NCBI RefSeq assembly: GCF_001698125.1
Contig: NZ_CP013854.1
Coordinates: 2,542,001-2,606,000, forward strand
Direction: 5' to 3'
Source: Pseudonocardia sp. HH130630-07
GTDB taxonomy: Bacteria; Actinomycetota; Actinomycetes; Mycobacteriales; Pseudonocardiaceae
Length of the DNA stretch: 64,000 nt
Part shown: positions 23,491 through 32,571 of the stretch, piece by piece
How the letters are laid out: every line of letters starts with the position of its first letter
Position numbering within the stretch: the stretch's first letter is position 1
Program-made: the position numbers and the translations under genes
The notes under the pieces: generated by a model
The model's input: the letters and a program-made list of their open reading frames with translations, nothing else
What the model was told of the DNA's origin: nothing
The model's database searches: none

Positions 23491-24960
23491 GTGACCGACA
23501 GCACGACATCGCCAGTACGCCGGGAGCGGACCTTCCTCGGCCATCCCCTCCAGCTCGGAACGCTGTTCGGCGTCGAGATGTTCGAGCGCTTCTCGTTCTA
23601 CGGGATGCAGTCGATCCTGCTGCTGTACATGTACAACGCCGTCACCGACGGCGGGCTCGGCTACGACCAGGGAGTCGCGGCCGGCGTCGTGGGTGCGTAC
23701 GGCGGCACGGTCTACCTGTCGACGATCCTCGCGGCCTGGGTGGGCGACCGGCTGTTCGGCCCGGAACGTGTGCTGTTCGGCAGCGCGATCTCGGTCATGG
23801 CCGGCCACATCGCGCTCGCCGTGCTGCCCGGCGGGACCGGGCTCGCCGTCGGCCTCGTCCTGGTCGCGTTCGGCAGCGGCGGCGTCAAGGCGAACGCCTC
23901 GACGATCATCGCCATGCTCTACGGCGAGGGCGACGACCGCCGCGACGCCGGATTCTCGATCTTCTATCTCGGTGTCAACATCGGTTCGCTGCTCGGGCAG
24001 ATCCTCACCCCGGTCGTGCAGACCCGGACGGCCAGCTTCCACATCGGCTTCGGGTTGGCCGCGGTCGGGATGGCGATCGGGCTGATCCAGTACTCGCTCT
24101 TCCGCCGCAACCTCCCGGCCGGTGGCCGGACCGCCCCCAACCCGCTCCCGGCCACGCAGCGGACCCGCGCCGGGTTGATCGGTGTCGCGGCGGTCGTCGT
24201 GCTGCTGGTGCTCACCTTCACCGGCGTGATCACGGCCGGGCGCCTGGACTACATCGTGACCGCGATCGTCGCGATCGCCACGGTCGGCTACTTCGCGCTC
24301 ATGCTGAGCAGCCCGAAGGTCGATCCGATCGAGCGCCGCCGGGTGCTCGCCTTCGTGCCGATGTGGGTGGCCAGTGCGGTCTTCTGGGCGATCTTCCAGC
24401 AGATCTTCACCGTGCTGACGATCTATGCGGACGAGCGGGTGGACCGCTCGGTGTTCGGCCTCTTCGAGATCCCGGCCGGCACCGTGCAGTCGATCGAGCC
24501 GTTCTTCGTGGTCGTCCTGGCGGGCGTGTTCGCGGCGGTGTGGACGAAGCTCGGTCCGCGCCAGCCCGCGTCGCCGACCAAGATGGCGATCGGGACGATC
24601 GTCGTGGGTCTCGGGTTCCTGCTCTTCGTGCCGCTGGCGGGGACCGGTGCGAACGGCACGCCGCTGCTCGCGGTGGCCGGCATCCTGCTGGTCTTCTGCG
24701 TCGCCGAGCTGTTCACCTCACCGGTCGGCCAGTCGCTGTCGACCAAGCTCGCACCGCGGGCGTTCCAGACCCAGATGGTGGCCCTGTTCTTCCTGTCGGT
24801 GTCGATGGGGTCGGTGCTGGCCGGTGTGCTCGCGGACTTCTACAGCGCGGACAACGAGGTCGCCTACTTCGGCATCACCGGCGTCGCCGCGGTCGTCGTG
24901 GGAGCGGTCGTCCTCGCCACGGTCCCGAAGCTGAAGGTGCTCATGGAAGGCGTGCGCTGA
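23491..24960 (+). CDS. POT/PTR2-family proton-coupled oligopeptide transporter
   Basis: 489 residues from GTG; TAGACC lies 7 nt upstream, again leaderless. About 14 transmembrane segments. The POT proton-coupling motif ExxERFxYYG appears as EMFERFSFYGMQSILLLYM (residues about 30-48), and FYLGVNIGSLLGQ is the second PTR2 signature. These transporters import di- and tripeptides with protons. It stands alone, preceded by a short gap with no other feature. Confidence 0.92.
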   Translation: MTDSTTSPVRRERTFLGHPLQLGTLFGVEMFERFSFYGMQSILLLYMYNAVTDGGLGYDQGVAAGVVGAYGGTVYLSTILAAWVGDRLFGPERVLFGSAISVMAGHIALAVLPGGTGLAVGLVLVAFGSGGVKANASTIIAMLYGEGDDRRDAGFSIFYLGVNIGSLLGQILTPVVQTRTASFHIGFGLAAVGMAIGLIQYSLFRRNLPAGGRTAPNPLPATQRTRAGLIGVAAVVVLLVLTFTGVITAGRLDYIVTAIVAIATVGYFALMLSSPKVDPIERRRVLAFVPMWVASAVFWAIFQQIFTVLTIYADERVDRSVFGLFEIPAGTVQSIEPFFVVVLAGVFAAVWTKLGPRQPASPTKMAIGTIVVGLGFLLFVPLAGTGANGTPLLAVAGILLVFCVAELFTSPVGQSLSTKLAPRAFQTQMVALFFLSVSMGSVLAGVLADFYSADNEVAYFGITGVAAVVVGAVVLATVPKLKVLMEGVR

Positions 24961-25042
24961 GGCCCCTTCTCGAACGCGGGTTCGAGCTGTCCCCAGCTGT
25001 GTGCACACCTGTGGACAACTCGGCCCGCCTGTGGACGGACAC

Positions 25043-25324
25043 TCACCGGCGACGGGTACGGCGGACCGAAGGCTGGTCCATCCCGTCGCCGGTCATCTCC
25101 CGCGACACCCGTACGACGTGCGCGCGGATGTCCGGGTCCAGGTCGGCGACCCGGGTGCCCAGCAGCTCGAGTACCGACGCCAGGCCGAAGGCGTACTCCG
25201 GGCGGGGCAGGTGCCCGGCGTAGTACGCCTGAACCGCCTCGTGCCGTAGCCCGGCGGCGGCGGCGAGCACGGTCTCGCGGTCCGCGCGCAGGGCGGCCAG
25301 CCGGCGTCGTTCGTGGGTGTTCAT
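25043..25324 (-). CDS. Small hypothetical protein behind an RBS-masking hairpin
   Basis: 93 residues from ATG at 25324. Mostly helical and charged: NTHERRRLAALRADRETVLA, then HEAVQAYYAGHLPRPEYAFG, VLELLGTRVADLDPDIRAHV, ending in a basic tail. No known domain is recognised. Its start codon is directly preceded (3 nt) by a GGGGG that is locked in a 10-bp hairpin, and about 120 bp upstream lies an SOS-box-like sequence. Both suggest unusual control. Confidence 0.6.
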   Translation of the reverse strand: MNTHERRRLAALRADRETVLAAAAGLRHEAVQAYYAGHLPRPEYAFGLASVLELLGTRVADLDPDIRAHVVRVSREMTGDGMDQPSVRRTRRR

Positions 25325-25327
25325 GAT

Positions 25328-25382
25328 CCCCCGGGTGGTGCTGGTTCGGCGCTGTCGGCGACAGCCGGTCCGCACCCGGGGG
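25328..25382 (-). promoter_or_regulatory. Leader hairpin sequestering the ribosome binding site
   Basis: CCCCCGGGTG (25328-25337) pairs perfectly with CACCCGGGGG (25373-25382), and an inner dyad GCTGTCG/CGACAGC lies in the loop. In the minus-strand message the 3' arm carries GGGGG three bases from the ATG, so folding would hide the ribosome site of the small gene. Confidence 0.5.
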
Positions 25383-25442
25383 AGCGGATGCCGGACCAGG
25401 GTGCACCGCCCGGCTCGCCCGGGGCCAGGGGCGTCCCCAAGA

Positions 25443-25460
25443 TGTCGCACACATGTTCGA
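25443..25460 (-). promoter_or_regulatory. SOS (LexA) box-like sequence, copy 1
   Basis: TGTCGCACACATGTTCGA. The part TCGCAC-ACAT-GTTCGA fits the actinobacterial LexA consensus TCGAAC-N4-GTTCGA with one mismatch. An identical 18-mer lies at 27057-27074. It is placed upstream of the minus-strand small gene. Confidence 0.45.
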
Positions 25461-25493
25461 CTCGGAGTGGGCCCGGAGCCGCTCGGAGCGGAC

Positions 25494-25925
25494 TCAGAGC
25501 AGCAGGAGCAGCACGCCCAGTGCCGAGAGGGCCCCGCGCGCGTGGTTGGCCCACGTCCAGTTCGGCGCGAACGCCGCCCAGTCCCCGCCGCGCTCCAGGG
25601 CCTCGTTGAGCGGGATGTTCACCGCGATCGTGACGGCGAACCCGGCCAGGACGACGATCCCGGCCGCGACCCGCAGCGGCGCCCCCGCCAGCACCCCGGC
25701 GACGAGCAGCGCCGTCGCGGCGAGCGCGGTGCCCACGAACAGCACGAGGAACGCCGGGTTGACGATCACCCGGTTGATCTCGCGCATGGTCTCCGCCGCC
25801 TCGGTGGCCGGCCGGTTCCCCAGCGCGGGCAGCACCGCGACCGAGAAGGCCAGGTAGATCCCGCCGAGCAGGCCGGCGCCGGTCCCGGTCGCGGTGCCGA
25901 TCACGGTGTCGAGCACTCCGGTCAT
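25494..25925 (-). CDS. DUF1772 family membrane protein
   Basis: 143 residues from ATG at 25925, which follows GAGAGGGG. Four transmembrane helices (about 10-30, 58-80, 85-105, 125-143). The pattern GGIYLAFSVAVLPALGNRPA, IVNPAFLVLF and INIPLNEAL-like VNIPLNEALE fits DUF1772 (anthrone-oxygenase-related) proteins. It is divergent from an AraC-family gene; the AraC protein probably controls it. A CATGT/ACATG dyad (25946-25962) lies just upstream. Confidence 0.8.
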   Translation of the reverse strand: MTGVLDTVIGTATGTGAGLLGGIYLAFSVAVLPALGNRPATEAAETMREINRVIVNPAFLVLFVGTALAATALLVAGVLAGAPLRVAAGIVVLAGFAVTIAVNIPLNEALERGGDWAAFAPNWTWANHARGALSALGVLLLLL

Positions 25926-26051
25926 GGTGCGTCCCCTCTCGAATCCATGTCGTCCGAACATGAATCCAGCTTGTCGGCCCGTCTACGGACGGACAATCCA
26001 CAGGAGTCCACATCTGTTGTTCGAGCGTCCACACCTGGGGACGGCCTGTGG

Positions 26052-27047
26052 ATGAACTGTCATGCTGTGCCGGTGTCCGCCGCGCCGCCGTTCCCGGTCG
26101 CCGACCCGCTCGGCGAGGCGCTGCACGTCCTGCGCATGGACGGCGTCTTCCACTGCCGGTGCGAGCTGTCCGAGCCGTGGGGCATGACGCTGCCCGCGAC
26201 GCCCGGGTGCCTGTGGTTCCACGTCGTCACCTCCGGCGGTGCCCGGCTGACGGTCGCCGGCGAGGAGCGGACGCTGCGGCCGGGGGAGCTCGTCGTCGTC
26301 CCGCACGGCACCGGACACGTGCTGCGCAGTGCGACGGAGGTCCCCGCGCCGGACATCCGGTCGATCCCGCACCCGACGCTCGGCGGTCGCTACGGCCTGC
26401 TCCACCACGGTGGGGGCGGCCCGGTGACGAGGATGGTGTGCGGCGCCGTCCGGTTCGCCCATCCCGCGGCGCAGGACCTCGTCGACCGGCTGCCGCCGCT
26501 GATCCGGGTCGAGGCCTCGCCGCTGGGTGACCGGGTGCAGGACACGCTGCGCCTGCTCGCGGCCGAGGTCGAGGACGGCGGTCCCGGCAGCGACGCGGTC
26601 GTGACCCGGCTGGCCGACGTGCTGGTCATCCAGGCGATCCGGGCCCGGCTGGCGAGTGACCGGGGCGCCCGGCCGGGCTGGCCCGGCGCGCTGGCCGACG
26701 CCCGGATCGGCCCGGCGCTGGCCGCGGTGCACCGGGAGCCGGAGCGGGACTGGACGGTCGCGGCGCTCGCGGAGGTGGCGGGCATGTCCCGCTCGGCGTT
26801 CGCCGCCCGGTTCACCGAGCTGGTCGGCGAGCCCGCGATGGCGTACTTGACGCGGTGGCGGATGCGGGCCGCCGTGGACGTCCTGTCGGGGGGAGGTGTC
26901 ACAGTGGCCGAGGCCGCCCGCCGGTTCGGGTACCGCTCGGAGGCCGCGTTCACCCGGGCCTTCGCGCGGGTGAACGGCGAGTCCGCCGGCCGGGTGCGGC
27001 GGCGGGGGCCCACCGTCCCCGAGGTGTTCGCCGACCCCGGGCGTTGA
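26052..27047 (+). CDS. AraC-family transcriptional regulator (cupin_6 type)
   Basis: 331 residues from ATG at 26052; GTG at 26073 is a possible alternative, and neither has a clear ribosome site. The N-terminal cupin (residues about 20-190) includes CLWFHVVTSGGARLTV, LRPGELVVVPHGTGH. The C-terminal double helix-turn-helix (about 230-325) includes WTVAALAEVAGMSRSAFAAR, YLTRWRMRAAVDVL and VAEAARRFGYRSEAAFTRAF. Divergent from the DUF1772 gene, its likely target. Both genes lie between the two SOS-box-like repeats. Confidence 0.9.
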   Translation: MNCHAVPVSAAPPFPVADPLGEALHVLRMDGVFHCRCELSEPWGMTLPATPGCLWFHVVTSGGARLTVAGEERTLRPGELVVVPHGTGHVLRSATEVPAPDIRSIPHPTLGGRYGLLHHGGGGPVTRMVCGAVRFAHPAAQDLVDRLPPLIRVEASPLGDRVQDTLRLLAAEVEDGGPGSDAVVTRLADVLVIQAIRARLASDRGARPGWPGALADARIGPALAAVHREPERDWTVAALAEVAGMSRSAFAARFTELVGEPAMAYLTRWRMRAAVDVLSGGGVTVAEAARRFGYRSEAAFTRAFARVNGESAGRVRRRGPTVPEVFADPGR

Positions 27048-27056
27048 CCCGGAGGG

Positions 27057-27074
27057 TGTCGCACACATGTTCGA
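27057..27074 (+). promoter_or_regulatory. SOS (LexA) box-like sequence, copy 2
   Basis: Exact 18-bp repeat, same orientation, of the sequence at 25443-25460. It lies 10 bp after the AraC stop codon. No gene follows on the plus strand, only the tandem repeat array. Confidence 0.4.
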
Positions 27075-27115
27075 TGCAGGGCTGCTGCGCTGCGCCGACG
27101 AGAGAGGGAACCGGA

Positions 27116-27315
27116 TCGATCGCCTCGTATCCGACCGTATCGGGGCGACGCTAGACAGGAGTATGTCGCGACATCGGATCGGTTCGATGTCGTCGTCTGC
27201 GCCTGTCTCGGGTTGACGCTAGAAAGTCGGAGACGGCCCGATCGACCGGTCGATGTCCTCGTCTGCCGTTTTCTCGTGTCGTTGCTAGACGGCGGCAGAC
27301 AGCGCGATCGATCGG
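27116..27315. repeat. Three degenerate ~66-bp tandem repeats
   Basis: Units at 27116-27182, 27184-27249 and 27250-27315. Each opens TCGAT, carries a TCGTCTGC-like segment, a central GCTAGA and ends CGATCGAnCGG or similar. Units contain inward-facing arms (for example GTCTGCCG/CGGCAGAC in unit 3), and unit 1 holds the perfect palindrome ATGTCGCGACAT. The array ends exactly at the TAG stop of the sigma factor gene. No ORF is credible inside it. Function unknown. Confidence 0.7.
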
Positions 27316-28194
27316 CTAGAGATGCGCCAGCTTGTCCGGGTTGCGCACCGCGTACACGGCCGTGACCAGGTCCGCGCCGTCGACGTCGGACACCTCGACC
27401 AGGAACGCCGTGTCCACGGCGTCACCGGCCCGCAGCAGCACGCCCGGCAGGCCGTTGAACACGCCGAACTCCGGGCCGCCGCCGGGCATCGGGTACCGGG
27501 TGAGCCCCACCAGGAACCGGGCCACCCGGTCCCGGCCGTGCACCGGGTGCCGTGCCGCCGAGACCCGCCCGCCGCCGTCCGAGACGGACACGACGTCCGG
27601 GGCCAGCAGTGCCGTCACCCCGTCGAGGTCGCCGCCCAGCGTCGCCCCGACGAACGCCTCCGCGACCCGCCGCGCCCGCTCCGGCGGCACGGTGAACCGC
27701 GGACGGCGGGCCCGAACGTGCGCGCGGGCCCGGTGCGCGATCTGGCGCACCGTCGCGGCCGGGCGGTCCAGGATCCCGGCGATCTCCTCGTAGCCGACGT
27801 CGAACGCCTCCCGCAGGACGAAGACCGCCCGCTCCTCGGGGGACAGCGTCTCCAGGACGAGCAGCATCGCGACCGACACGTCGTCGGTGCGCAGGACCTG
27901 GTCGTCCGCGCCGGACCCGGACGGCAACGGCTCGGGCAGCCACGGGCCGGGATAGGTCTCGCGGGCCCTGGCCGTGCTGCGCAGCCGGTTCAGCGCCTGC
28001 CGGGTGACGATCCTGGCCAGGTAGGCCCGCGGATCGGCCACCAGGTCGTGCTCGACGCCGGCCCAGCGCAGCCAGGTGTCCTGCAGCACGTCCTCGACGT
28101 CGGCGACGCTGCCGAGGATGTCGTAGGCCAGCCGGAACAGCAGGCCGCGGTGCCGCCCGAACGCGGCGAGCGGACCGTCGCCCGGCCCGGTCAC
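27316..28194 (-). CDS. ECF41-type RNA polymerase sigma factor
   Basis: 292 residues from GTG at 28194. Region 2: [34 protein letters not shown]. Region 4: [40 protein letters not shown]. Then a SnoaL-like C-terminal domain (about 175-292). The three ECF41 signatures are all present: WLPEP in the linker, DGGGR, and NPDKL at the C-terminus. In ECF41 factors this domain modulates activity in place of an anti-sigma factor. The gene overlaps its upstream FAD oxidoreductase by 4 bp, the usual ECF41 partner arrangement. Confidence 0.93.
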   Translation of the reverse strand: MTGPGDGPLAAFGRHRGLLFRLAYDILGSVADVEDVLQDTWLRWAGVEHDLVADPRAYLARIVTRQALNRLRSTARARETYPGPWLPEPLPSGSGADDQVLRTDDVSVAMLLVLETLSPEERAVFVLREAFDVGYEEIAGILDRPAATVRQIAHRARAHVRARRPRFTVPPERARRVAEAFVGATLGGDLDGVTALLAPDVVSVSDGGGRVSAARHPVHGRDRVARFLVGLTRYPMPGGGPEFGVFNGLPGVLLRAGDAVDTAFLVEVSDVDGADLVTAVYAVRNPDKLAHL

Positions 28195-29243
28195 GCGACC
28201 CGTCCCCGCACGGCCCGCACCGTGTACCGGCACACCTGCTCCTTCACCACGGCACCCGTCCGCCCGCCGACCGTGAGCGGGCGTGGCACGTCCCGCCGGT
28301 CGACCGCCTGCACGAGCCCGCTGCCCGGCCCGAGCGACAGGCACACCGCCCGGTAGACGACCGACGCCGCCGGTGCGGGCCGCCCGCGCAGCCCCGCCCG
28401 GACGGTCCGGGCCGCGGCGACCCCGAGCGGGACGGCCGCCTGGCAGCTCTCGCGGACGAACCCGACCTCCGCCGGTGCGACGACGGCGTCCCCCGCCCCG
28501 ACGATCCGCGCGTCCCCGACGCTTGTCAGCGTCCGGTCCACGACGAGCCGTCCGGCCCCGTCCACCGGCAGGCCGCTGCGCCGGGCGAGATCCGGCACCC
28601 CGGGCCGGGTCGCCCACACGAGCAGCGCGGCGCCGAGCCCGATCGGGTCGGTCACCACGGTGTGCTCCCGCAGCTCGACGCCCAGCCCGGCCAGCCGGTC
28701 CCGCACCCGCTGCCGGGCCGGCGCGCCGAGCCCGGCGGCCACCTCGGCGTCGGTCACCAGCCGCACCCGCAGGTCGGGACGCGCGCCGGCCAGCTCGGTC
28801 ACCGTCTCCACCCCGGTCGGCCCGCCACCGACCACGACGACCGGCGCGCCCGCGGCCAGACCGGCGACGGCCGTCCGCAGCCGGGTGGCGGCCTCCAGGG
28901 TGTCCACCCGGTACCCCTCGTCCGCCGGGGTGCCGGAGCCTCCGCTGCCCACCGCGTACACCAGGCGATCGAACCGCAGCCCGCCGCCGTCGTCGAGGGT
29001 CACGGTGCCGTCCCCGATCGCGGTGACCCGGGCCCGCCGGGTGCGGACCCGCGGGTCGAGCACCCGCGCCAGCGGCACCGTCGCCGGGCCGCTGCCCGCG
29101 GCGAGCCGGTGCAGCCGGATCCGCTCGACGAACTCGTCCCGCGGGTCGGCGAGCGTCACCTCGGTACCGCTCGTGCGGGCCAGCCGGTTCGCCGCCGTCA
29201 CGCCCGCGTAGCCCGCGCCCACCACCAGAACCGTGCCACCCAT
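28191..29243 (-). CDS. FAD-dependent NAD(P)H oxidoreductase (NDH-2-like)
   Basis: 350 residues from ATG at 29243 with GGGAG upstream. Two Rossmann motifs: FAD-binding [18 protein letters not shown] at the N-terminus and NAD-binding [19 protein letters not shown] near residue 145. [10 protein letters not shown] near residue 265 is the late FAD motif. It resembles NDH-2/AIF-type pyridine nucleotide-disulfide oxidoreductases. Coupled (GTGA overlap) to the ECF41 sigma factor, whose operons usually contain an oxidoreductase, carboxymuconolactone decarboxylase or epimerase, and it is the probable regulated product. Confidence 0.88.
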   Translation of the reverse strand: MGGTVLVVGAGYAGVTAANRLARTSGTEVTLADPRDEFVERIRLHRLAAGSGPATVPLARVLDPRVRTRRARVTAIGDGTVTLDDGGGLRFDRLVYAVGSGGSGTPADEGYRVDTLEAATRLRTAVAGLAAGAPVVVVGGGPTGVETVTELAGARPDLRVRLVTDAEVAAGLGAPARQRVRDRLAGLGVELREHTVVTDPIGLGAALLVWATRPGVPDLARRSGLPVDGAGRLVVDRTLTSVGDARIVGAGDAVVAPAEVGFVRESCQAAVPLGVAAARTVRAGLRGRPAPAASVVYRAVCLSLGPGSGLVQAVDRRDVPRPLTVGGRTGAVVKEQVCRYTVRAVRGRVA

Positions 29244-29351
29244 GGTCGTCTCCCTCGCTGCCGGAACGGTCGGGATGGGGACACCGCCCACGGGCCCGGT
29301 GTGACGATCTGTGTGCCGCGTCACCGCCCGCGGCGTGCCAGGCTGGCCGCC

Positions 29352-30089
29352 ATGAACGGTGTGGCGGTGGTGACCGGGGCCGGGTCCGGGATCGGGGCGG
29401 CGGTGGCGGGCGCCCTGCTCGACGCCGGGTGGCGGGTCGCCCTCGCCGGGCGCCGGGCGGCGAAGCTCGACGGGGTCGCCGCCGGCCGCGCCGACGCGTA
29501 CCCGGTGGGGACCGACGTCACCGATCCGGAGTCGGTCGCGGCCCTGTTCGCGGCGGTGCGGGACCGCTGGGGCCGGGTGGACCTGCTGGTCAACAACGCC
29601 GGCACGTTCGGCCCGGCCGGCACCGTCGACGAGATCGCCGTCGAGGACTGGAACGACGCCGTCGCCGTCAACCTGACCGGGTCGTTCCTCTGCGCGCGGG
29701 CGGCGTTCGCCGCGATGCGCGAGCAGCGTCCGCAGGGCGGCCGCATCATCAACAACGGCTCGATCTCGGCGCACGTGCCGCGCCCGGGCAGCGCCGCCTA
29801 CACCGCGACCAAGCACGCGATCACCGGCCTGACGAAGTCGCTCTCGCTCGACGGCCGCGCGCACGGCATCGCCTGCGGGCAGATCGACATCGGCAACGCG
29901 GCCACCGACATGACCGCCGGGATCGCGACCGGCGCGAAGCAGGCCGACGGGACGGTGCGGCCGGAGGCGACCTTCGACGTCGCACACGTCGCCGGAGCGG
30001 TGGTCCACATGGCCGGGCTGCCCCTGACGGCGAACGTCCAGTTCCTCACGATCGCCGCGACGACGATGCCGTGGCTCGGCCGGGGCTGA
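29352..30089 (+). CDS. Short-chain dehydrogenase/reductase
   Basis: 245 residues from ATG at 29352. Classical [15 protein letters not shown] cofactor motif, NNAG, Ser in [10 protein letters not shown], and YTATK with catalytic Tyr and Lys. PIGNA-like DIGNAATDM follows the active site. CAGGCT 7 nt before the ATG suggests a leaderless start. Divergent from the FAD oxidoreductase. Substrate unknown. Confidence 0.87.
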   Translation: MNGVAVVTGAGSGIGAAVAGALLDAGWRVALAGRRAAKLDGVAAGRADAYPVGTDVTDPESVAALFAAVRDRWGRVDLLVNNAGTFGPAGTVDEIAVEDWNDAVAVNLTGSFLCARAAFAAMREQRPQGGRIINNGSISAHVPRPGSAAYTATKHAITGLTKSLSLDGRAHGIACGQIDIGNAATDMTAGIATGAKQADGTVRPEATFDVAHVAGAVVHMAGLPLTANVQFLTIAATTMPWLGRG

Positions 30090-30141
30090 ACCGTCTCGTA
30101 GTGAGACGGCTCCCGGCACCACCGGCGGGGACACTGGTCCG

Positions 30142-30690
30142 ATGGCCCGGACGATGCACGTCCTGCGACTGATCGTGCACGCCCGTTCCCGCCAGCCGGT
30201 ACTCCTGCTCGGCGAGGAGGGCGGCGACCGGTGCGTCCCGGTGTTCCTGCGGCCCCCGCAGGCCGAGGTGATCGCGGTCGGCCGCCGGGACCCCGACGAC
30301 ACCTCCGGGACCCCGCTCACCCAGGACGTCCTGCTCCCGGTGGTCGCGGCGCTCGGCCGGACGATCGAGTCGATCGAGATCAGCGACCTCGCCGACGGCG
30401 TCTACACGGCCGAGCTGGTGTTCGACGGCGGTACCCGGCTGGCCGTGCGGCCGTCGGACGCGCTGGCGGTCGCGGTCCGCGAGGGACTGCGGATCGGCAT
30501 GGCCGAGCACGTCATCGACCAGGCGGGTCAGCCGGTCGGCGAGGTGCTGCCCCCGGACGCCGCGGACGCGAGCGGCTCGGCCGCGCAGGCCCGTGCAGCG
30601 TCGTCCGGGCCGCCCACCGAACCGCCGGAGCAGCAGCTCCGGCAGTTCCGCGCCTTCATCGACGACGTGTCCCCCGACGACTTCGCCTGA
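30142..30690 (+). CDS. Bifunctional nuclease (DUF151) family protein
   Basis: 182 residues. GACACT 6 nt before ATG suggests leaderless translation. The BFN/DUF151 domain covers residues about 1-130: QPVLLLGEEGGDRCVPVFL, VIAVGRRDPDDTSG (family usually has A-x-x-I-x-x-A), TQDVLLPVVAALGRTI, VYTAELVFDGGTRLAVRPSD, ALAVAVREGLRI. A Gln/Pro/Ala-rich tail ends in PDDFA, typical of actinobacterial members. Plant and archaeal homologues have nuclease activity; the bacterial role is unsettled. Confidence 0.87.
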   Translation: MARTMHVLRLIVHARSRQPVLLLGEEGGDRCVPVFLRPPQAEVIAVGRRDPDDTSGTPLTQDVLLPVVAALGRTIESIEISDLADGVYTAELVFDGGTRLAVRPSDALAVAVREGLRIGMAEHVIDQAGQPVGEVLPPDAADASGSAAQARAASSGPPTEPPEQQLRQFRAFIDDVSPDDFA

Positions 30691-30697
30691 GCCGCCC

Positions 30698-32563
30698 TCA
30701 CGCGGCGAGCGCACTGCCGAACTGGGTGCGGTGCAGCTCGGCGTAGCGGCCGTCGCGGGCCAGCAGCGCCGCGTGGCCGCCGCGCTCGACGATCCGCCCG
30801 CCCTCGAGCACCAGGATCTCGTCGGCGTCGCGGACGGTGGACAGCCGGTGCGCGATCACGATCGCCGTCCGGCCGTCGAGGGCCTCGGCGAGCGCGGCCT
30901 GCACGGCGGCCTCGGACGTCGAGTCCAGGCTGGCGGTGGCCTCGTCCAGCACCACCACCCGCGGCCGGGCCAGCAGCACCCTGGCGATCGTCATCCGCTG
31001 CCGCTCACCGCCGGAGAGCCGGTAGCCCCGCTCGCCGACGACGGTGTCCAGCCCGTCCGGCAGGGACGCGACCAGGTCGGTCAGCCGGGCCCGGCGCAGG
31101 GCGTCCCACAGTTCGCCGTCACCGGCGTCCGGGGCGCCGATCCGCAGGTTCGCGGCGATCGTGTCGTGCAGCAGGTGGCCGTCCTGGGTCACGAACCCGA
31201 CCGTCCGGTGCACCGACGCCGCGGTCAGCTCCCGGACGTCGGCCCCGCCGATCCGCACCGCGCCCGACCCGGCGTCGTAGAGCCGGGCCACGAGCTGGGC
31301 CACCGTCGACTTGCCGGCCCCGGAGGACCCGACGAGCGCGACCATCCGCCCGGCCGGGACGCTGAACGACACGTCGTGCAGCACCTCCTCGCCACCGCGG
31401 GTGTCGAGCGTCGCGACCTCCTCCAGCGAGGCCAGCGAGACCTGGTCGGCCCTCGGGTAGGCGAACGAGACGCGGTCGAACTCGACACCGACCGGGCCGC
31501 CGGGGACCGGCCGGGCACCCGGTGCGTCGGTGATCATCGGCTCCAGGTCGAGCACCTCGAACACCCGCTCGAAGCTGACCAGCACGGTCATGATCTCCAT
31601 CCGGGCACCGGCCAGCGCGGTCAGCGGCTGGTAGAGCCGGGTCAGCAGCAGTGCCAGCGCGACGACGTCGCCCGCGGACAGCGCGCCGGTCAGCGCGAAC
31701 CCGCCGCCGACCCCGTAGACCAGGGCGACGGCCAGCGACGACGCGAGGGTCAGCGCCGTCACGAAGGTCCACTGCAGCATCGCCGAGCGCACCCCGATCG
31801 CACGGACCCGATCGGCCCGCTCGGCGAACTCCCGCGACTCCTGCTCCGGACGCCCGAACAGGGTGATCAGGGTGGCGCCGGGGGCGGAGAACCGCTCGGT
31901 CATCCGGGTGCTCATCGCCGCGTTGTGGTCGGCGGCCTCGCGTTCCAGCGCGGCCAGCCGGCGGCCCATCAGCCGGGCCGGGACCAGGAACACCGGCAGC
32001 AGCACCGCGGCCAGCAGCGTGACCTGCCAGGAGATGGTGAGCATCGCGGCCAGCGTCAGAGCCAGCACGACCAGGTTCGACACGACCCCGGACAGCGTGT
32101 CGGAGAACGCCCGCTGGGCCCCGAGGACGTCGGAGTTCAGCCGGGACACCAGCGCGCCGGTCCGGGTGCGGGTGAAGAACGCGACCGGCATCCGCTGCAC
32201 GTGGTCGAAGACCGTGGTGCGGAGCTGGTGGATCAGTCCCTCGCCGAGATTCGCCGACAGCCAGCGGGTGACCAGGCTCAGCCCGGCCTCGGCGACGGCG
32301 GCGACGGCGATCAACGCGGCGACGGTCCCCAGCACCGACAGCGGCTCGCCGAGGTTGATCGCGTCGGTGGCCCGCCCGGCGAGCAGCGGGGTGGCGACGG
32401 TGAGCGCGGCCCCCACCGTGCTCGCGGCGAGGAACCAGCCCATCCGTCTGCGGTGCGGCCGGGCGAGCCGGAGTATCCGTCGCACCGTCTCCCCGGCCGG
32501 CCGGTTCTGCCGGCCCGGCTCGGAGCTGGCGTTGCGCATGGCCATGTAGATGCTCGCATCCAT
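30698..32563 (-). CDS. ABC transporter, fused permease/ATP-binding (exporter)
   Basis: 621 residues from ATG at 32563 (ATGs at 32545 and 32539 also possible); a promoter places the transcript start at about the first ATG. Six transmembrane helices span residues about 40-330. The nucleotide-binding domain (about 370-610) has Walker A GSSGAGKST, Q-loop TQDGHLLHD, signature LSGGERQR, Walker B VVVLDEATAS and the His switch AHRLST. It is a homodimeric type IV exporter for drugs or lipids. Divergent from the MacB-like ABC genes. Confidence 0.93.
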   Translation of the reverse strand: MDASIYMAMRNASSEPGRQNRPAGETVRRILRLARPHRRRMGWFLAASTVGAALTVATPLLAGRATDAINLGEPLSVLGTVAALIAVAAVAEAGLSLVTRWLSANLGEGLIHQLRTTVFDHVQRMPVAFFTRTRTGALVSRLNSDVLGAQRAFSDTLSGVVSNLVVLALTLAAMLTISWQVTLLAAVLLPVFLVPARLMGRRLAALEREAADHNAAMSTRMTERFSAPGATLITLFGRPEQESREFAERADRVRAIGVRSAMLQWTFVTALTLASSLAVALVYGVGGGFALTGALSAGDVVALALLLTRLYQPLTALAGARMEIMTVLVSFERVFEVLDLEPMITDAPGARPVPGGPVGVEFDRVSFAYPRADQVSLASLEEVATLDTRGGEEVLHDVSFSVPAGRMVALVGSSGAGKSTVAQLVARLYDAGSGAVRIGGADVRELTAASVHRTVGFVTQDGHLLHDTIAANLRIGAPDAGDGELWDALRRARLTDLVASLPDGLDTVVGERGYRLSGGERQRMTIARVLLARPRVVVLDEATASLDSTSEAAVQAALAEALDGRTAIVIAHRLSTVRDADEILVLEGGRIVERGGHAALLARDGRYAELHRTQFGSALAA

Positions 32564-32571
32564 GTGGACAC

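Noticed and set aside
24990..26055. DnaA-box-like TTGTCCACA and TTCATCCACA around 25,010 and 26,050, suggesting an origin
   Set aside because: Only one or two boxes, in ordinary promoter regions, without dnaA, dnaN or an AT-rich unwinding element.
27116..27315. CRISPR array
   Set aside because: Only three diverged units, no constant short repeat with unique spacers, and no cas genes.
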